A program made the translations under genes and the position numbers. Shown here one piece after another: positions 15,902-23,168 of a stretch of 25,796 nucleotides of DNA. The stretch covers positions 1 through 25,796 of IMG/VR virus record IMGVR_UViG_3300044638_003496; one strand, given 5' to 3'. The notes under the pieces are model-generated. The model was given only the letters and a program-made list of their open reading frames with translations, was not told the DNA's origin and ran no database searches. Position 1 is the stretch's first letter. The number at the start of each line of letters is the position of its first letter. This DNA comes from a virus.

Positions 15902-15908
15902 ATAACTT

Positions 15909-18140
15909 ATGGAAAATAATTTAGATAAAATTGCCAAAGATCTATATGGTAAAATACAAACACGCTTCCCAGATATTACAATCGGGGATGAAAACGCACA
16001 AGTATTAACTAAGAAAAGTGATATACCACGTGCTAGATTTTTTGAATTCGAATATAAAGAAGATGGTAACCCACTTGGGACAATTGCTATTACATTGGAT
16101 GAAGAAGATGGGGTTGTTGTGCAAATCAGTGGAGAATTAAGTCAAGAAGTAAAAACTATGCACCAAAATGCATATGATTTTATTCGTTCATTTAGAAAGT
16201 TTGCAAAAACCAGATTACTAAACTTCGATGTACAAAACATTGGGAAAAGTAATTTAGATAAGCGTGATTATCAATTCCAAGCAAAACCAAAAATAACTAA
16301 AATAGAACTACCAAAGGAATCACCAATTATGGAAAATAAAATGTTTGGTACTAGCAGAATAAGCTACCAAAATTTAGGTGAGGCTCGTCTTATCGTTAAA
16401 CATAGCCAACCAATTAATCCAAATGTAGCCGCTGGCCGATCAATGCATATAGAAAGCATTTATATTGAAAATGCTGATGGCGAACGATTCAAATATCCAT
16501 ATAAACATTTACATGGTGCTCGTGCATTGGCAGAACATATCAAACATGGTGGAAATCCATATGATGCAATCGGTAAACATATCACTGGATTAAGTGAAGA
16601 ATTAAACCAACTAAAAAAATTTAAAAATTATGTTGGCCGTCAAGATCAAATTTCAGAATCAATGGGATCTATTACTAATCGTGTAATGGAACGTATTGAA
16701 GAAGTAAAAAAAGAATGCCAGCATTTACAACGTGCATCTTATTATGAACAATTTGCTGAATCATTTGAGGAATCTAAAGAACGTATGATTCCAGAAGAAA
16801 TTAAAAATGATTGGATTGATAGACTAACCGTTCGTACATTTAATGAAGAATTGACTTCGGCCTTCCCATTCCTATATAAAATTATTGATGAAAGCGAATT
16901 ACCAGTAATTGAGTTAGATGCTGATGCAGTGTTGGATGAGGCGTTTGGTAAAAAAGGTTTACAACAACAACTTAATAAAGCAGGATTCGGTGATACTGCA
17001 TACTGGGAAAAAGGTAAAAAAGAAAAAGCAGAGCGCCATTCAAAAGCTGATGCAGAAATGGTACAACGTGATAAAGAATGGAAAGAAAAATTCGGGAAAA
17101 AAGACGAATCCTTAAATCCAGAATTGGCCCTAGAATCATTTTTAGAAAGCATAGTTAATGAAGATAGAAATGAACTATTTAGTCCGAATCCTGGTGCTAG
17201 AAACAGAGCCATTCAAAATTTGAATACCTTATTAGCTGCTGAATTGGCGGGTGGTACACCAGGTGTACTATCATTAAAAGGCATAATTGATGATCCAGCG
17301 TTAACTGCTAGAATTCAAGTTCTTAACACTGATGCCGAGATTCGTAAAGAAATTAAAGATTTCATTTTAGATAGAAATCCAAAATTGATACCATTGCTAC
17401 CAGAATTGGAAAATGATAGCCCAGAAGAAATTGGTGGCGGGGAATTATCTCCACCAGCGGAATCACCTGCTCCAGAAGCATTGCCACCTACACCTGAAGC
17501 GGTCCCACCAGCTGGTGAAGTTCCACCTGCTCCAGAAGCAATACCACCTGCCCCTGGTACTATGCCATCTGCTCCAGGTGTTATACCACCACAAGGTCAA
17601 CAACCTGCTCCTATCGCAGAAAGCGTTAATAGAAAAGCTAAAGTAATTGCTAAATTTATTAAAGTTAAAGAATCAGGCGCAACATTGGACACCCCTTTTT
17701 CAGAAGGAATGACATTGCGCGATGCTATCAGAGAATGCGGGTTAACACCAATGGAATGTGGATACACTGAAGAAGAATCCAACACTAGTGAAAGTGGTAT
17801 TCAACAACTTAAAGACGTTATTAGTGGATTTTGGAATGACACTGAAGATAACTTTACAATTGGTGGAACTAAAGCTAAAATAAAAGTAGCTAAAGCATTC
17901 AAAGATGGTGAATGTCCAAAAGCATCAGAGTCTGATTTGAAACATGTATTAATGTTAATTACCAGTAAAGACCCAAGTGAACCAGTCCATTCACCAGAAC
18001 AAGCACATGTAATAAAATTATCGGGGGTGAAAGTAGATAACCGTGAGGGTAATCTATTAAATAACTTACAAGTAATACAAGAGCAACCAATCGCAGAAGG
18101 CGAATTAGCTCTCATTAAAAGAAATGCAGGATTATTATAA
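15909..18140 (+). CDS. Large conserved virion-type protein of marine T4-like phages, unknown function
   Basis: A 743-aa protein. The first ~230 residues (KIAKDLYGKIQTRFPDITIG, RARFFEFEYKED, FRKFAKTRLLNFDVQNIGKS, then MFGTSRISYQNLGEARLIVK and FKYPYKHLHGARALAEHIKH) resemble a protein I recall as widely conserved and annotated structural or hypothetical in cyanophage-type genomes. The middle is helical and charged. Residues ~507-573 form a Pro/Ala/Glu-rich linker with repeated P-P-A-P-E-A units. The C-terminal ~170 residues form a compact domain (LKDVISGFWNDTEDNF, LKHVLMLITS). No enzyme motif was found. It starts 7 bases after terL; its TAA overlaps the next ATG (TAATG). An internal head or late structural role is inferred from context only. 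Confidence 0.65.
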   Translation: MENNLDKIAKDLYGKIQTRFPDITIGDENAQVLTKKSDIPRARFFEFEYKEDGNPLGTIAITLDEEDGVVVQISGELSQEVKTMHQNAYDFIRSFRKFAKTRLLNFDVQNIGKSNLDKRDYQFQAKPKITKIELPKESPIMENKMFGTSRISYQNLGEARLIVKHSQPINPNVAAGRSMHIESIYIENADGERFKYPYKHLHGARALAEHIKHGGNPYDAIGKHITGLSEELNQLKKFKNYVGRQDQISESMGSITNRVMERIEEVKKECQHLQRASYYEQFAESFEESKERMIPEEIKNDWIDRLTVRTFNEELTSAFPFLYKIIDESELPVIELDADAVLDEAFGKKGLQQQLNKAGFGDTAYWEKGKKEKAERHSKADAEMVQRDKEWKEKFGKKDESLNPELALESFLESIVNEDRNELFSPNPGARNRAIQNLNTLLAAELAGGTPGVLSLKGIIDDPALTARIQVLNTDAEIRKEIKDFILDRNPKLIPLLPELENDSPEEIGGGELSPPAESPAPEALPPTPEAVPPAGEVPPAPEAIPPAPGTMPSAPGVIPPQGQQPAPIAESVNRKAKVIAKFIKVKESGATLDTPFSEGMTLRDAIRECGLTPMECGYTEEESNTSESGIQQLKDVISGFWNDTEDNFTIGGTKAKIKVAKAFKDGECPKASESDLKHVLMLITSKDPSEPVHSPEQAHVIKLSGVKVDNREGNLLNNLQVIQEQPIAEGELALIKRNAGLL

Positions 18141-18514
18141 TGAAAAAAATTACGGAAAAACAATTAATTGAATCCACGAATTCATTACGTGAATACATTA
18201 AACTAGTTGAAGAACATACATGGATACAACCAGATGAGCCATCATTTGCCAATCAGTTGGGTCAATCAATTGGGGCTGGCGTTCGCGATACATATAACGC
18301 ACTTGGTAATTTTGGTAGTGGACTATTGGGTAGAAAACCTGGACCAGACTGGAAAGATCCAGTAGATAATTCTCAACCAACTCCTCCTGCACCATCGCCA
18401 AATCAAAATGTGCAACCAAATATAACCAATGGCAGTCACAAAGAAGGTGATAGAAGCAAATCAAAAAGTGGTAAAGATATCATTTTTAAAAATGGAAAAT
18501 GGGTGTACGTATAA
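18140..18514 (+). CDS. Small unknown protein sharing a helix motif with the next gene
   Basis: A 124-aa protein of unknown function. Residues 4-25 read ITEKQLIESTNSLREYIKLV, an amphipathic helix also seen at residues ~256-277 of the following protein (E-x-x-L-x-x-S-x-N-S-L-x-E-x-I-x-x-V). A Gly-rich stretch (QLGQSIGAGVRDTYNALGNF) and a Pro-rich segment follow, and the end is SGKDIIFKNGKWVYV, a short beta hairpin type ending. Both boundaries are TAATG overlaps, so it is translated with the 743-aa and peptidoglycan-binding proteins and is probably part of the same particle or process. Confidence 0.6.
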   Translation: MKKITEKQLIESTNSLREYIKLVEEHTWIQPDEPSFANQLGQSIGAGVRDTYNALGNFGSGLLGRKPGPDWKDPVDNSQPTPPAPSPNQNVQPNITNGSHKEGDRSKSKSGKDIIFKNGKWVYV

Positions 18515-20031
18515 TGAAAGATTTTAGATATTTATTTGATGAAGAAACACGTAAAATAACGGAAGCAGATACTGGTTCATATACTAACAACTGGCAAGGA
18601 TTGAAAGACACGGCTCAACGATTAAAGGCTAAGGGAAATACTAATAGTGGGCAAGTTGTACCACAAGATGATCTTCCAGATGTAACATCCCCTCCAGATC
18701 AAGTTGTACCACAAGATGATCTTCCAGATGTGACTATAGAACCTAGTCCAGCACCTGCACCTGCGCCAGCACCTGCACCTGCGCCAGCACCTGCGCCAGC
18801 ACCTGCGCCAGCACCTGCGCCAGCACCTGCGCCAGCACCTGCTGCGTTAACTTGGCCAAAAACCCGTGACGAAGTTATTGCGTTTCAAAAAACACATAAA
18901 CAGCTTGATGGTAAAAATCTTAAACCGGATGGCTTAATTGGGCCACAAACATTGCAAGCATTGGCTGCAGCCGGGCTACAACCACCTGCTGGATTTAAAA
19001 TGGCGAATAAAAAACGTCCAGTTGCAAAAACCCAATCTCAACCTGCATTTTCACAAGCAAATCAAGCGGAATTTGATAATGATTGGCAGAACTACAAAGA
19101 TGATATTGCTGCAATTCATAGCCAATTTAAACAACCAAGAGCACAGGCTGCTGCTCAATCGGCTGCCCCTATGTCAGGCATGGGTACTGGAATGGATGTT
19201 GCATCAAATCTTCTTAATAATCAAGAATATGCATCATTACAAAAAAATCCAGCGATGCGGTCTGCTGCTTCTGTTGCAAATGAAGAAAAATTAAGTAAAT
19301 CAGTGAACTCATTATGGGAAGCCATCGCGCGAGTTGATGAAGGTGGTTTATCTAATGCAATTAAAGCTGCAAAATCATTTAGTAGAGGATTGATTAATAG
19401 AACTAATCCAATCTTACCACCACAAGGTGGCAAATTTCAATCAACAACGCAACTTCAAAAAGATGCAAACAAGTTAGGCCGAGCTTTTAATAAAAATGCT
19501 GGTTCAGCCGCGACTGGTATTGCCGGTGGTACGGCTGGTATGGTAGGTAACGATAATGATGACCCTACCAATCTCCCACCAAACGATTTACAAAAACCAG
19601 CTGGGTATTATAGCGATGCGGCGGCCAATAATAGAATGGTAGGTGCAACAGCGGATGCTGCAAGAAATGCGTTAGCGAGTGGTCCAACTACTACACCGGA
19701 TATTCCGGCTGAAATTAAATATCAACCACCAGGTGAAGTTCATGCTAATCCGATTCAACAACCCGCTGGTGCGGCAGGACAAACTGGACAAGCAGAACCC
19801 GTAAAAGATCCAGGTATTGAAAAAATTCAACAAGATCTAAAAAATAAAGGGTATGATATTAAAGTTGATGGTATATTAGGACCGGAAACTGAACAAATGA
19901 TCGCATATGATAAGCAATTTGGCGCTGATTACGCTGCTAAACAAAATGCAGAACTATCAGCACCGGTGTCAGAAAGTGTGACATTTGGACAAGAAATCTC
20001 ATTAGCAAGACTAATCCAACTATCTCGATAG
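18514..20031 (+). CDS. Virion-type protein with two peptidoglycan-binding domains and a (PA)16 linker
   Basis: A 505-aa protein. Residues ~112-156 (EVIAFQKTHKQLDGKNLKPD followed by GLIGPQTLQALAAAG) and ~434-475 (KIQQDLKNKGYDIKVDGILG then PETEQMIAYDKQFG) are peptidoglycan-binding type 1 domains with the D-G-x-x-G-P-x-T core. They are not joined to a recognisable lytic domain. The first is preceded by a duplicated 16-residue unit (VVPQDDLPDV, twice) and a Pro-Ala dipeptide run at 79-110. The middle is Ala/Gln/Asn-rich. An ATG five codons upstream exists, but the ATG at 18514 overlaps the previous stop (TAATG). It could anchor a virion part to the host wall or assist an entry or lysis enzyme; I cannot decide which. 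Confidence 0.75.
   Translation: MKDFRYLFDEETRKITEADTGSYTNNWQGLKDTAQRLKAKGNTNSGQVVPQDDLPDVTSPPDQVVPQDDLPDVTIEPSPAPAPAPAPAPAPAPAPAPAPAPAPAPAPAPAALTWPKTRDEVIAFQKTHKQLDGKNLKPDGLIGPQTLQALAAAGLQPPAGFKMANKKRPVAKTQSQPAFSQANQAEFDNDWQNYKDDIAAIHSQFKQPRAQAAAQSAAPMSGMGTGMDVASNLLNNQEYASLQKNPAMRSAASVANEEKLSKSVNSLWEAIARVDEGGLSNAIKAAKSFSRGLINRTNPILPPQGGKFQSTTQLQKDANKLGRAFNKNAGSAATGIAGGTAGMVGNDNDDPTNLPPNDLQKPAGYYSDAAANNRMVGATADAARNALASGPTTTPDIPAEIKYQPPGEVHANPIQQPAGAAGQTGQAEPVKDPGIEKIQQDLKNKGYDIKVDGILGPETEQMIAYDKQFGADYAAKQNAELSAPVSESVTFGQEISLARLIQLSR
18652..18731 (+). repeat. 48-bp-period tandem duplication in the peptidoglycan-binding protein gene
   Basis: A 32-base stretch starting CAAGTTGTACCACAAGATG at 18652-18683 recurs identically at 18700-18731. 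The offset of 48 bases keeps frame and duplicates the peptide QVVPQDDLPDVT. The near-perfect DNA identity implies a recent event. Confidence 0.9.
18748..18845 (+). repeat. Pro-Ala microsatellite, 12- and 18-base units
   Basis: Tandem copies of CCAGCACCTGCG, with early copies carrying an extra CCTGCA/CCTGCG, encode 16 Pro-Ala pairs plus a final Ala. Units are multiples of three bases, so slippage would change linker length without shifting frame. The block is far richer in GC than its surroundings. Confidence 0.95.
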
Positions 20032-20043
20032 TTGAAAAAAAGT

Positions 20044-20072
20044 TTGACAACTCGGCCACTATGATGTATAAT
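20044..20072 (+). promoter_or_regulatory. Consensus sigma-70 promoter P1 upstream of gp32
   Basis: TTGACA (20044-20049), 17-base spacer, TATAAT (20067-20072), both perfect. It lies 13 bases after the stop of the previous gene and about 170 bases before gp32. Confidence 0.85.
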
Positions 20073-20091
20073 TGTTTCATAGTTGGCTGAG
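20051..20091 (+). promoter_or_regulatory. 14-bp inverted repeat with the P1 -10 box in its loop
   Basis: CTCGGCCACTATGA (20051-20064) pairs with TCATAGTTGGCTGAG (20077-20091): 14 pairs, one G-T and one bulged T. The 12-base loop holds TATAAT. The left arm lies wholly in the promoter spacer, so RNA from P1 contains only the right arm, whereas read-through RNA from the upstream late genes can fold. No T-run follows directly; TTTTT occurs about 11 bases later. Confidence 0.7.
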
Positions 20092-20132
20092 TGATCGAAC
20101 AAATTTTTATCAAAATCAAGACAAAATTAAGC

Positions 20133-20161
20133 TTGACAAGATAAATAAGAGAGTGTATAAT
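20133..20161 (+). promoter_or_regulatory. Consensus sigma-70 promoter P2 of gp32, with overlapping late element and dyad
   Basis: TTGACA (20133-20138), 17-base spacer, TATAAT (20156-20161), both perfect. The spacer contains GATAAATA (20140-20147), a T4 late-type element, so one site may serve two polymerase forms. AGTGTAT (20152-20158) and ATACACT (20164-20170) form a perfect 7-bp dyad over the -10 region. The start near 20168 gives a leader of about 80 bases. Confidence 0.8.
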
Positions 20162-20176
20162 ACATACACTAATCAA

Positions 20177-20195
20177 GTTAACCAGGAAGGTTAAC
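20177..20195 (+). promoter_or_regulatory. Hairpin at the 5' end of the gp32 leader
   Basis: GTTAACC / GGTTAAC form a perfect 7-bp stem with AGGAA in the loop, about 10 bases from the predicted P2 start. It is followed by an A-rich, unstructured leader up to the AAAGGGA ribosome site. T4 gp32 represses its own mRNA by binding an open leader nucleated at a 5' folded element; this has the same general shape, which is an analogy, not proof. Confidence 0.5.
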
Positions 20196-20248
20196 ACTTA
20201 GGCAAATACAACAAGTCCAATATAGGCATTTTAAAGGGAATTAAAAAT

Positions 20249-21238
20249 ATGGCAACTTTAGCAGAAATCCGCGCAAAACTAAAACAAACTGAACGTGGTT
20301 CAGACAATTCACAAAGATCAAACTTAGATAATTCTATCTACCCATTCTGGAATCTACAAGAAGGCAAAGAATCAGTAATCAGATTTTTACCAGACGGCGA
20401 TCAAAACAATACCTTTTTCTGGGTTGAACGAGCAATGATTAAATTACCATTCGCTGGAATCAAAGGTGAACAAGAAAGCAGAAACGTAACAGTGCAAGTA
20501 CCATGCGTTGAAATGTATAACGATGGATCAGTGTGCCCGATCTTATCAGAAGTAAGACCTTGGTATAAAGATGATTCTTTAAAAGAACTTGCTAGTACCT
20601 ACTGGAAAAAACGCTCTTATATCTTCCAAGGCTTTGTAACAGAAGATGGCCTTGGTGAATCAGACAAGCCAGAAAATCCAATCCGTAGATTAATTATTGG
20701 CCCACAGGTTTTCAATATCATTCGTTCGTCTATTATTGATCCAGAAATGGATCATTTACCAACCGACTATATAAATGGTGTGGATTTCCGTGTGAAAAAA
20801 GGTAGTAAAGGTGGGTATGCAGATTATGCAACCTCTAACTGGTCACGCCGTTCTCGTCCATTGTCAGATACTGAAATGGATAATGTTTCAAATTACAAAC
20901 TGTTCAACTTGAGTGATTTTTTACCTAAAAAACCTACTGATATTGAATTACGAGTCATTAAAGAAATGTTTGAAGCATCTGTTGATGGTGAAGCATACGA
21001 CCCAGAAAGATGGGGACAATACTACAAACCAGCAGGTTTAAATCAGCGAACTGGTGATTTAGCTAAACCTGCAATATCAGATGATGTTGAATATGATTCA
21101 TATGTTGCACCAGTTCAACCAGTTGCTCAATCAGCACCAGTAGTTGAAGCAGCACCAGTTCAAACACAAGCTCCAGCAGGTAGCGACAACCGTGCAGCTG
21201 ACATTTTGGCTATGATTCGTAGCCGTAACCAAGCTTAA
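20249..21238 (+). CDS. 32: Single-stranded DNA-binding protein, T4 gp32-like
   Basis: The product (329 aa; T4 301) coats ssDNA during replication and recombination and recruits partner proteins such as UvsX and UvsY. It shows the basic N-terminal segment (LAEIRAKLKQTERG) for cooperative binding, then the OB-fold core with YPFWNLQEGKESVIRFLPDG, NTFFWVERAMIKLPFAGIKG, VPCVEMYNDGSVCPI, EVRPWYKDD, WKKRSYIFQGFV and PIRRLIIGPQVFNII. Only two cysteines (C86, C96) remain where T4 gp32 has a His-Cys3 zinc site, so zinc binding is probably lost. The tail is Pro/Ala-rich, with the sequence ending ADILAMIRSRNQA, rather than strongly acidic as in T4. AAAGGGA precedes the ATG. It heads the gp32-uvsX-uvsY cluster. 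Confidence 0.93.
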   Translation: MATLAEIRAKLKQTERGSDNSQRSNLDNSIYPFWNLQEGKESVIRFLPDGDQNNTFFWVERAMIKLPFAGIKGEQESRNVTVQVPCVEMYNDGSVCPILSEVRPWYKDDSLKELASTYWKKRSYIFQGFVTEDGLGESDKPENPIRRLIIGPQVFNIIRSSIIDPEMDHLPTDYINGVDFRVKKGSKGGYADYATSNWSRRSRPLSDTEMDNVSNYKLFNLSDFLPKKPTDIELRVIKEMFEASVDGEAYDPERWGQYYKPAGLNQRTGDLAKPAISDDVEYDSYVAPVQPVAQSAPVVEAAPVQTQAPAGSDNRAADILAMIRSRNQA

Positions 21239-21250
21239 TAGTTCGGTCTA

Positions 21251-21275
21251 AGTAGGGGGGCGGATTCCCCCTACT
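21251..21275 (+). promoter_or_regulatory. GC-rich hairpin between gp32 and uvsX
   Basis: AGTAGGGGG (21251-21259) pairs perfectly with CCCCCTACT (21267-21275) around a 7-base loop. It stands out in AT-rich DNA and has no T-run, so it is more likely an mRNA stabiliser, processing site or partial attenuator that sets the gp32/uvsX ratio than a full terminator. Confidence 0.6.
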
Positions 21276-21299
21276 ATCTTACAATGGAGGAAGCCACGG

Positions 21300-22430
21300 A
21301 TGGCAACAAAAGCGTTTGATTTAACAAAATTTAGAAAAACAATAACAAAGAGCATTGAGGGGTTAGGTGTTGGATTCAACGACCCAACTGATTGGGTTTC
21401 CACTGGTAACTATGCATTGAATTATCTAATTAGTTCAGATTTTCACAGAGGGATACCACTGGGTAAAGTTACGGTATTTGCCGGTGAATCTGGTGCAGGT
21501 AAATCGTATATCTGTTCAGGTAATATCATCAGACATGCACAAGAACAAGGTATCTATGTAGTATTAATCGATTCTGAAAATGCACTTGATGAAGCATGGT
21601 TACACGCACTGGGCGTTGATACTGGTGAAGATAAGTTACTTAAACTTAATATGGCAATGATTGATGACGTTGCTAAAACAATATCTGAGTTTATGAAAGA
21701 ATACAAAACCATAACTGACGCTCCTAAAGTGTTGTTTGTTGTGGATTCACTTGGTATGTTATTGACACCGACTGATATTGATCAATTTGAAGCAGGTAAC
21801 TTAAAAGGTGATATGGGTAGAAAACCAAAAGCATTAACTGCGTTAGTTCGTAATTGTGTTAATATGTTTGGTTCATTTAATGTTGGATTAGTTGCAACTA
21901 ATCACACATATGCTAGTCAAGATATGTTTGATCCAGATGATAAAATTTCTGGTGGTCAAGGTTTTGTTTATGCTTCAAGTATTGTAGTTGCGATGAAAAA
22001 ACGTAAACTAAAAGAAGATGAAGATGGTAACAAAGTTTCATCAGTGCGTGGCATTAGAGCATCGTGTAAAATAATGAAAACACGATATGCTAAACCTTTT
22101 GAAGAACTAGAAATCAGAATACCATATACAACTGGCATGAACCCATATAGCGGATTAGTTGGTATGATGGAGAATAAAACCTTGCTAGTCAAAGATGGCA
22201 ATAGTTTGAGATATGATTTCACTGATGGAACTTCAATAAAACAATTCCGCAAAGCATGGGAAAAGAATGAAGATGGTTGTTTAGATAAACTAATGTTAGA
22301 TTATTCAAATAGACCAAGTTCTAAAATTGTTTTCGATGCAACTCCAGAAGAGCCTGGATTTGATATTGATTATGATACCGGCGAAATAGTAGAAAATATT
22401 ATTAATGATTCTAATGATAATGGAGAATAA
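21300..22430 (+). CDS. uvsX: RecA-like strand-exchange recombinase UvsX
   Basis: The product (376 aa; T4 UvsX is about 390) polymerises on ssDNA with UvsY help and performs strand invasion for recombination-dependent replication. The RecA core is clear: Walker A GESGAGKS at residues 62-69, then GIYVVLIDSENALDEAW (acidic residues following the second strand), Walker B strand VLFVVDSLGMLLTPTDIDQF, the DNA-binding loop region around GDMGRKPKAL, and LVATNHTYASQDMFDPDDKI then SGGQGFVYASS, the UvsX version of the RecA sensor and polymer segments. TGGAGG lies at correct spacing before the ATG. It follows gp32 after the GC-rich hairpin and is co-directional with uvsY, matching the functional trio. 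Confidence 0.95.
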   Translation: MATKAFDLTKFRKTITKSIEGLGVGFNDPTDWVSTGNYALNYLISSDFHRGIPLGKVTVFAGESGAGKSYICSGNIIRHAQEQGIYVVLIDSENALDEAWLHALGVDTGEDKLLKLNMAMIDDVAKTISEFMKEYKTITDAPKVLFVVDSLGMLLTPTDIDQFEAGNLKGDMGRKPKALTALVRNCVNMFGSFNVGLVATNHTYASQDMFDPDDKISGGQGFVYASSIVVAMKKRKLKEDEDGNKVSSVRGIRASCKIMKTRYAKPFEELEIRIPYTTGMNPYSGLVGMMENKTLLVKDGNSLRYDFTDGTSIKQFRKAWEKNEDGCLDKLMLDYSNRPSSKIVFDATPEEPGFDIDYDTGEIVENIINDSNDNGE

Positions 22431-22436
22431 AACAAG

Positions 22437-22676
22437 ATGTTAAACGAATCACAAATTGGTGAAGTATGGATGCTTTTTGCTGATTACATTGAGAAAAAAC
22501 AGATCGATGTAGTAGCAGAACGATATGTTGAATTATTGGCGGATTTTGGGGTACGTGATAGAGTACTCCACAATACAATTGGAACAGATGCTGTTCTTGA
22601 CCAAGCAATTACTTATTATCTTGACAATGATGAAGACATTGATGAAGATGATGATTACAAGGAATTAGATTTCTAA
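22437..22676 (+). CDS. Small acidic protein between uvsX and uvsY
   Basis: A 79-aa protein of unknown function, helical, with a very acidic end (DNDEDIDEDDDYKELDF). The segments IGEVWMLFADYIEKKQIDVV and YVELLADFGVRD resemble small conserved proteins encoded next to recombination genes in other marine T4-like phages, from memory. It starts 6 bases after uvsX and its TAA overlaps the uvsY ATG (TAATG), so it is translated with them. An acidic partner of UvsX, UvsY or gp32 is conceivable; nothing in the sequence proves it. Confidence 0.7.
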   Translation: MLNESQIGEVWMLFADYIEKKQIDVVAERYVELLADFGVRDRVLHNTIGTDAVLDQAITYYLDNDEDIDEDDDYKELDF

Positions 22677-23131
22677 TGAATTGGTATTCTCAAGTAGTAC
22701 GAGATATAACTAAACTTCCATTATGCATTGACTATTTTGAAGCAGAATTAGTCAATGCTGCGAAGGAATGCAAAATAATTGGGAACTTAGAAAAAGCAGC
22801 TGCTGCGATGCCAGGTATCGTAGAGCAACGATTTGGCCAGCTTCAGGAGATTGAAGCTATATTGGAATATCTAAATATCGAACTTCGTAGATTGAAAACA
22901 TTTCATTTTAGAAAATATTTAGAATCATATAACCGAATGTTATCACAAAAAGAATGTGACAGATTTGTAGAAGGCGAATTAGAAGTAGTTGAGTTCGAAA
23001 AACTAATTAACGAGTTTGCTCTGGTTAGAAATAAGTGGCTCGGTATTTCCAAAGCGTTAGATCAAAAACAATGGCAAATTACCAATATTGTAAAATTACG
23101 GGTGGCTGGGATGGAAGATGCCACTATTTAA
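22676..23131 (+). CDS. uvsY: Recombination mediator UvsY
   Basis: A 151-aa helical protein (T4 UvsY 137 aa) that loads UvsX onto gp32-covered ssDNA. The central region with LRRLKTFHFRKYLESYNRML, then CDRFVEGELEVVEFEKLINE, FALVRNKWLGISKALDQKQW and the end QITNIVKLRVAGMEDATI is the pattern of UvsY from cyanophage-like T4 relatives, which typically end in a conserved K-L-R-x-A-G-x-E-D-A-T-I. It overlaps the preceding small gene by one base and follows uvsX, as expected. The next gene has a separate promoter, so this probably ends the gp32-uvsX-uvsY unit, though no terminator was seen. Confidence 0.85.
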   Translation: MNWYSQVVRDITKLPLCIDYFEAELVNAAKECKIIGNLEKAAAAMPGIVEQRFGQLQEIEAILEYLNIELRRLKTFHFRKYLESYNRMLSQKECDRFVEGELEVVEFEKLINEFALVRNKWLGISKALDQKQWQITNIVKLRVAGMEDATI

Positions 23132-23132
23132 C

Positions 23133-23161
23133 TTGACAAAATAACCCCAAAGGTGTATACT
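23133..23161 (+). promoter_or_regulatory. Sigma-70 promoter with start at the ATG of the next gene
   Basis: TTGACA (23133-23138), 17-base spacer, TATACT (23156-23161). A start six to eight bases after the -10 box falls at 23167-23169, and the ATG is at 23169. There is no ribosome binding site between, so the transcript appears leaderless. Confidence 0.75.
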
Positions 23162-23168
23162 AGTGCAC

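Noticed and set aside
15897-15904. GATAAATA just before the 743-aa gene, a possible late promoter
   Set aside because: It includes the terL stop codon, and T4 spacing would start transcription one base inside the ATG at 15909, so the mRNA would lack a complete start codon. Read-through from terL is simpler.
16742-17212. 156-codon open frame on the minus strand inside the 743-aa gene
   Set aside because: It is rich in Ser, Phe and Leu, as expected of the antisense of a Glu/Lys-rich gene, with no ribosome site or family similarity.
18748-18845. Short regular repeats that could suggest a CRISPR array
   Set aside because: Units of 12-18 bases are contiguous without spacers and encode Pro-Ala in frame, so they are a coding microsatellite.
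20051-20091. The large inverted repeat as an ordinary intrinsic terminator of the upstream gene
   Set aside because: The 12-base loop is long and no T-run follows the stem directly; the position of the arms relative to the promoter boxes is a better explanation.
20032-20248. A tRNA or phage attachment site in the longest intergenic gap
   Set aside because: No cloverleaf or TTCGA-type T-arm could be found; the gap is accounted for by two promoters, dyads and the gp32 leader.
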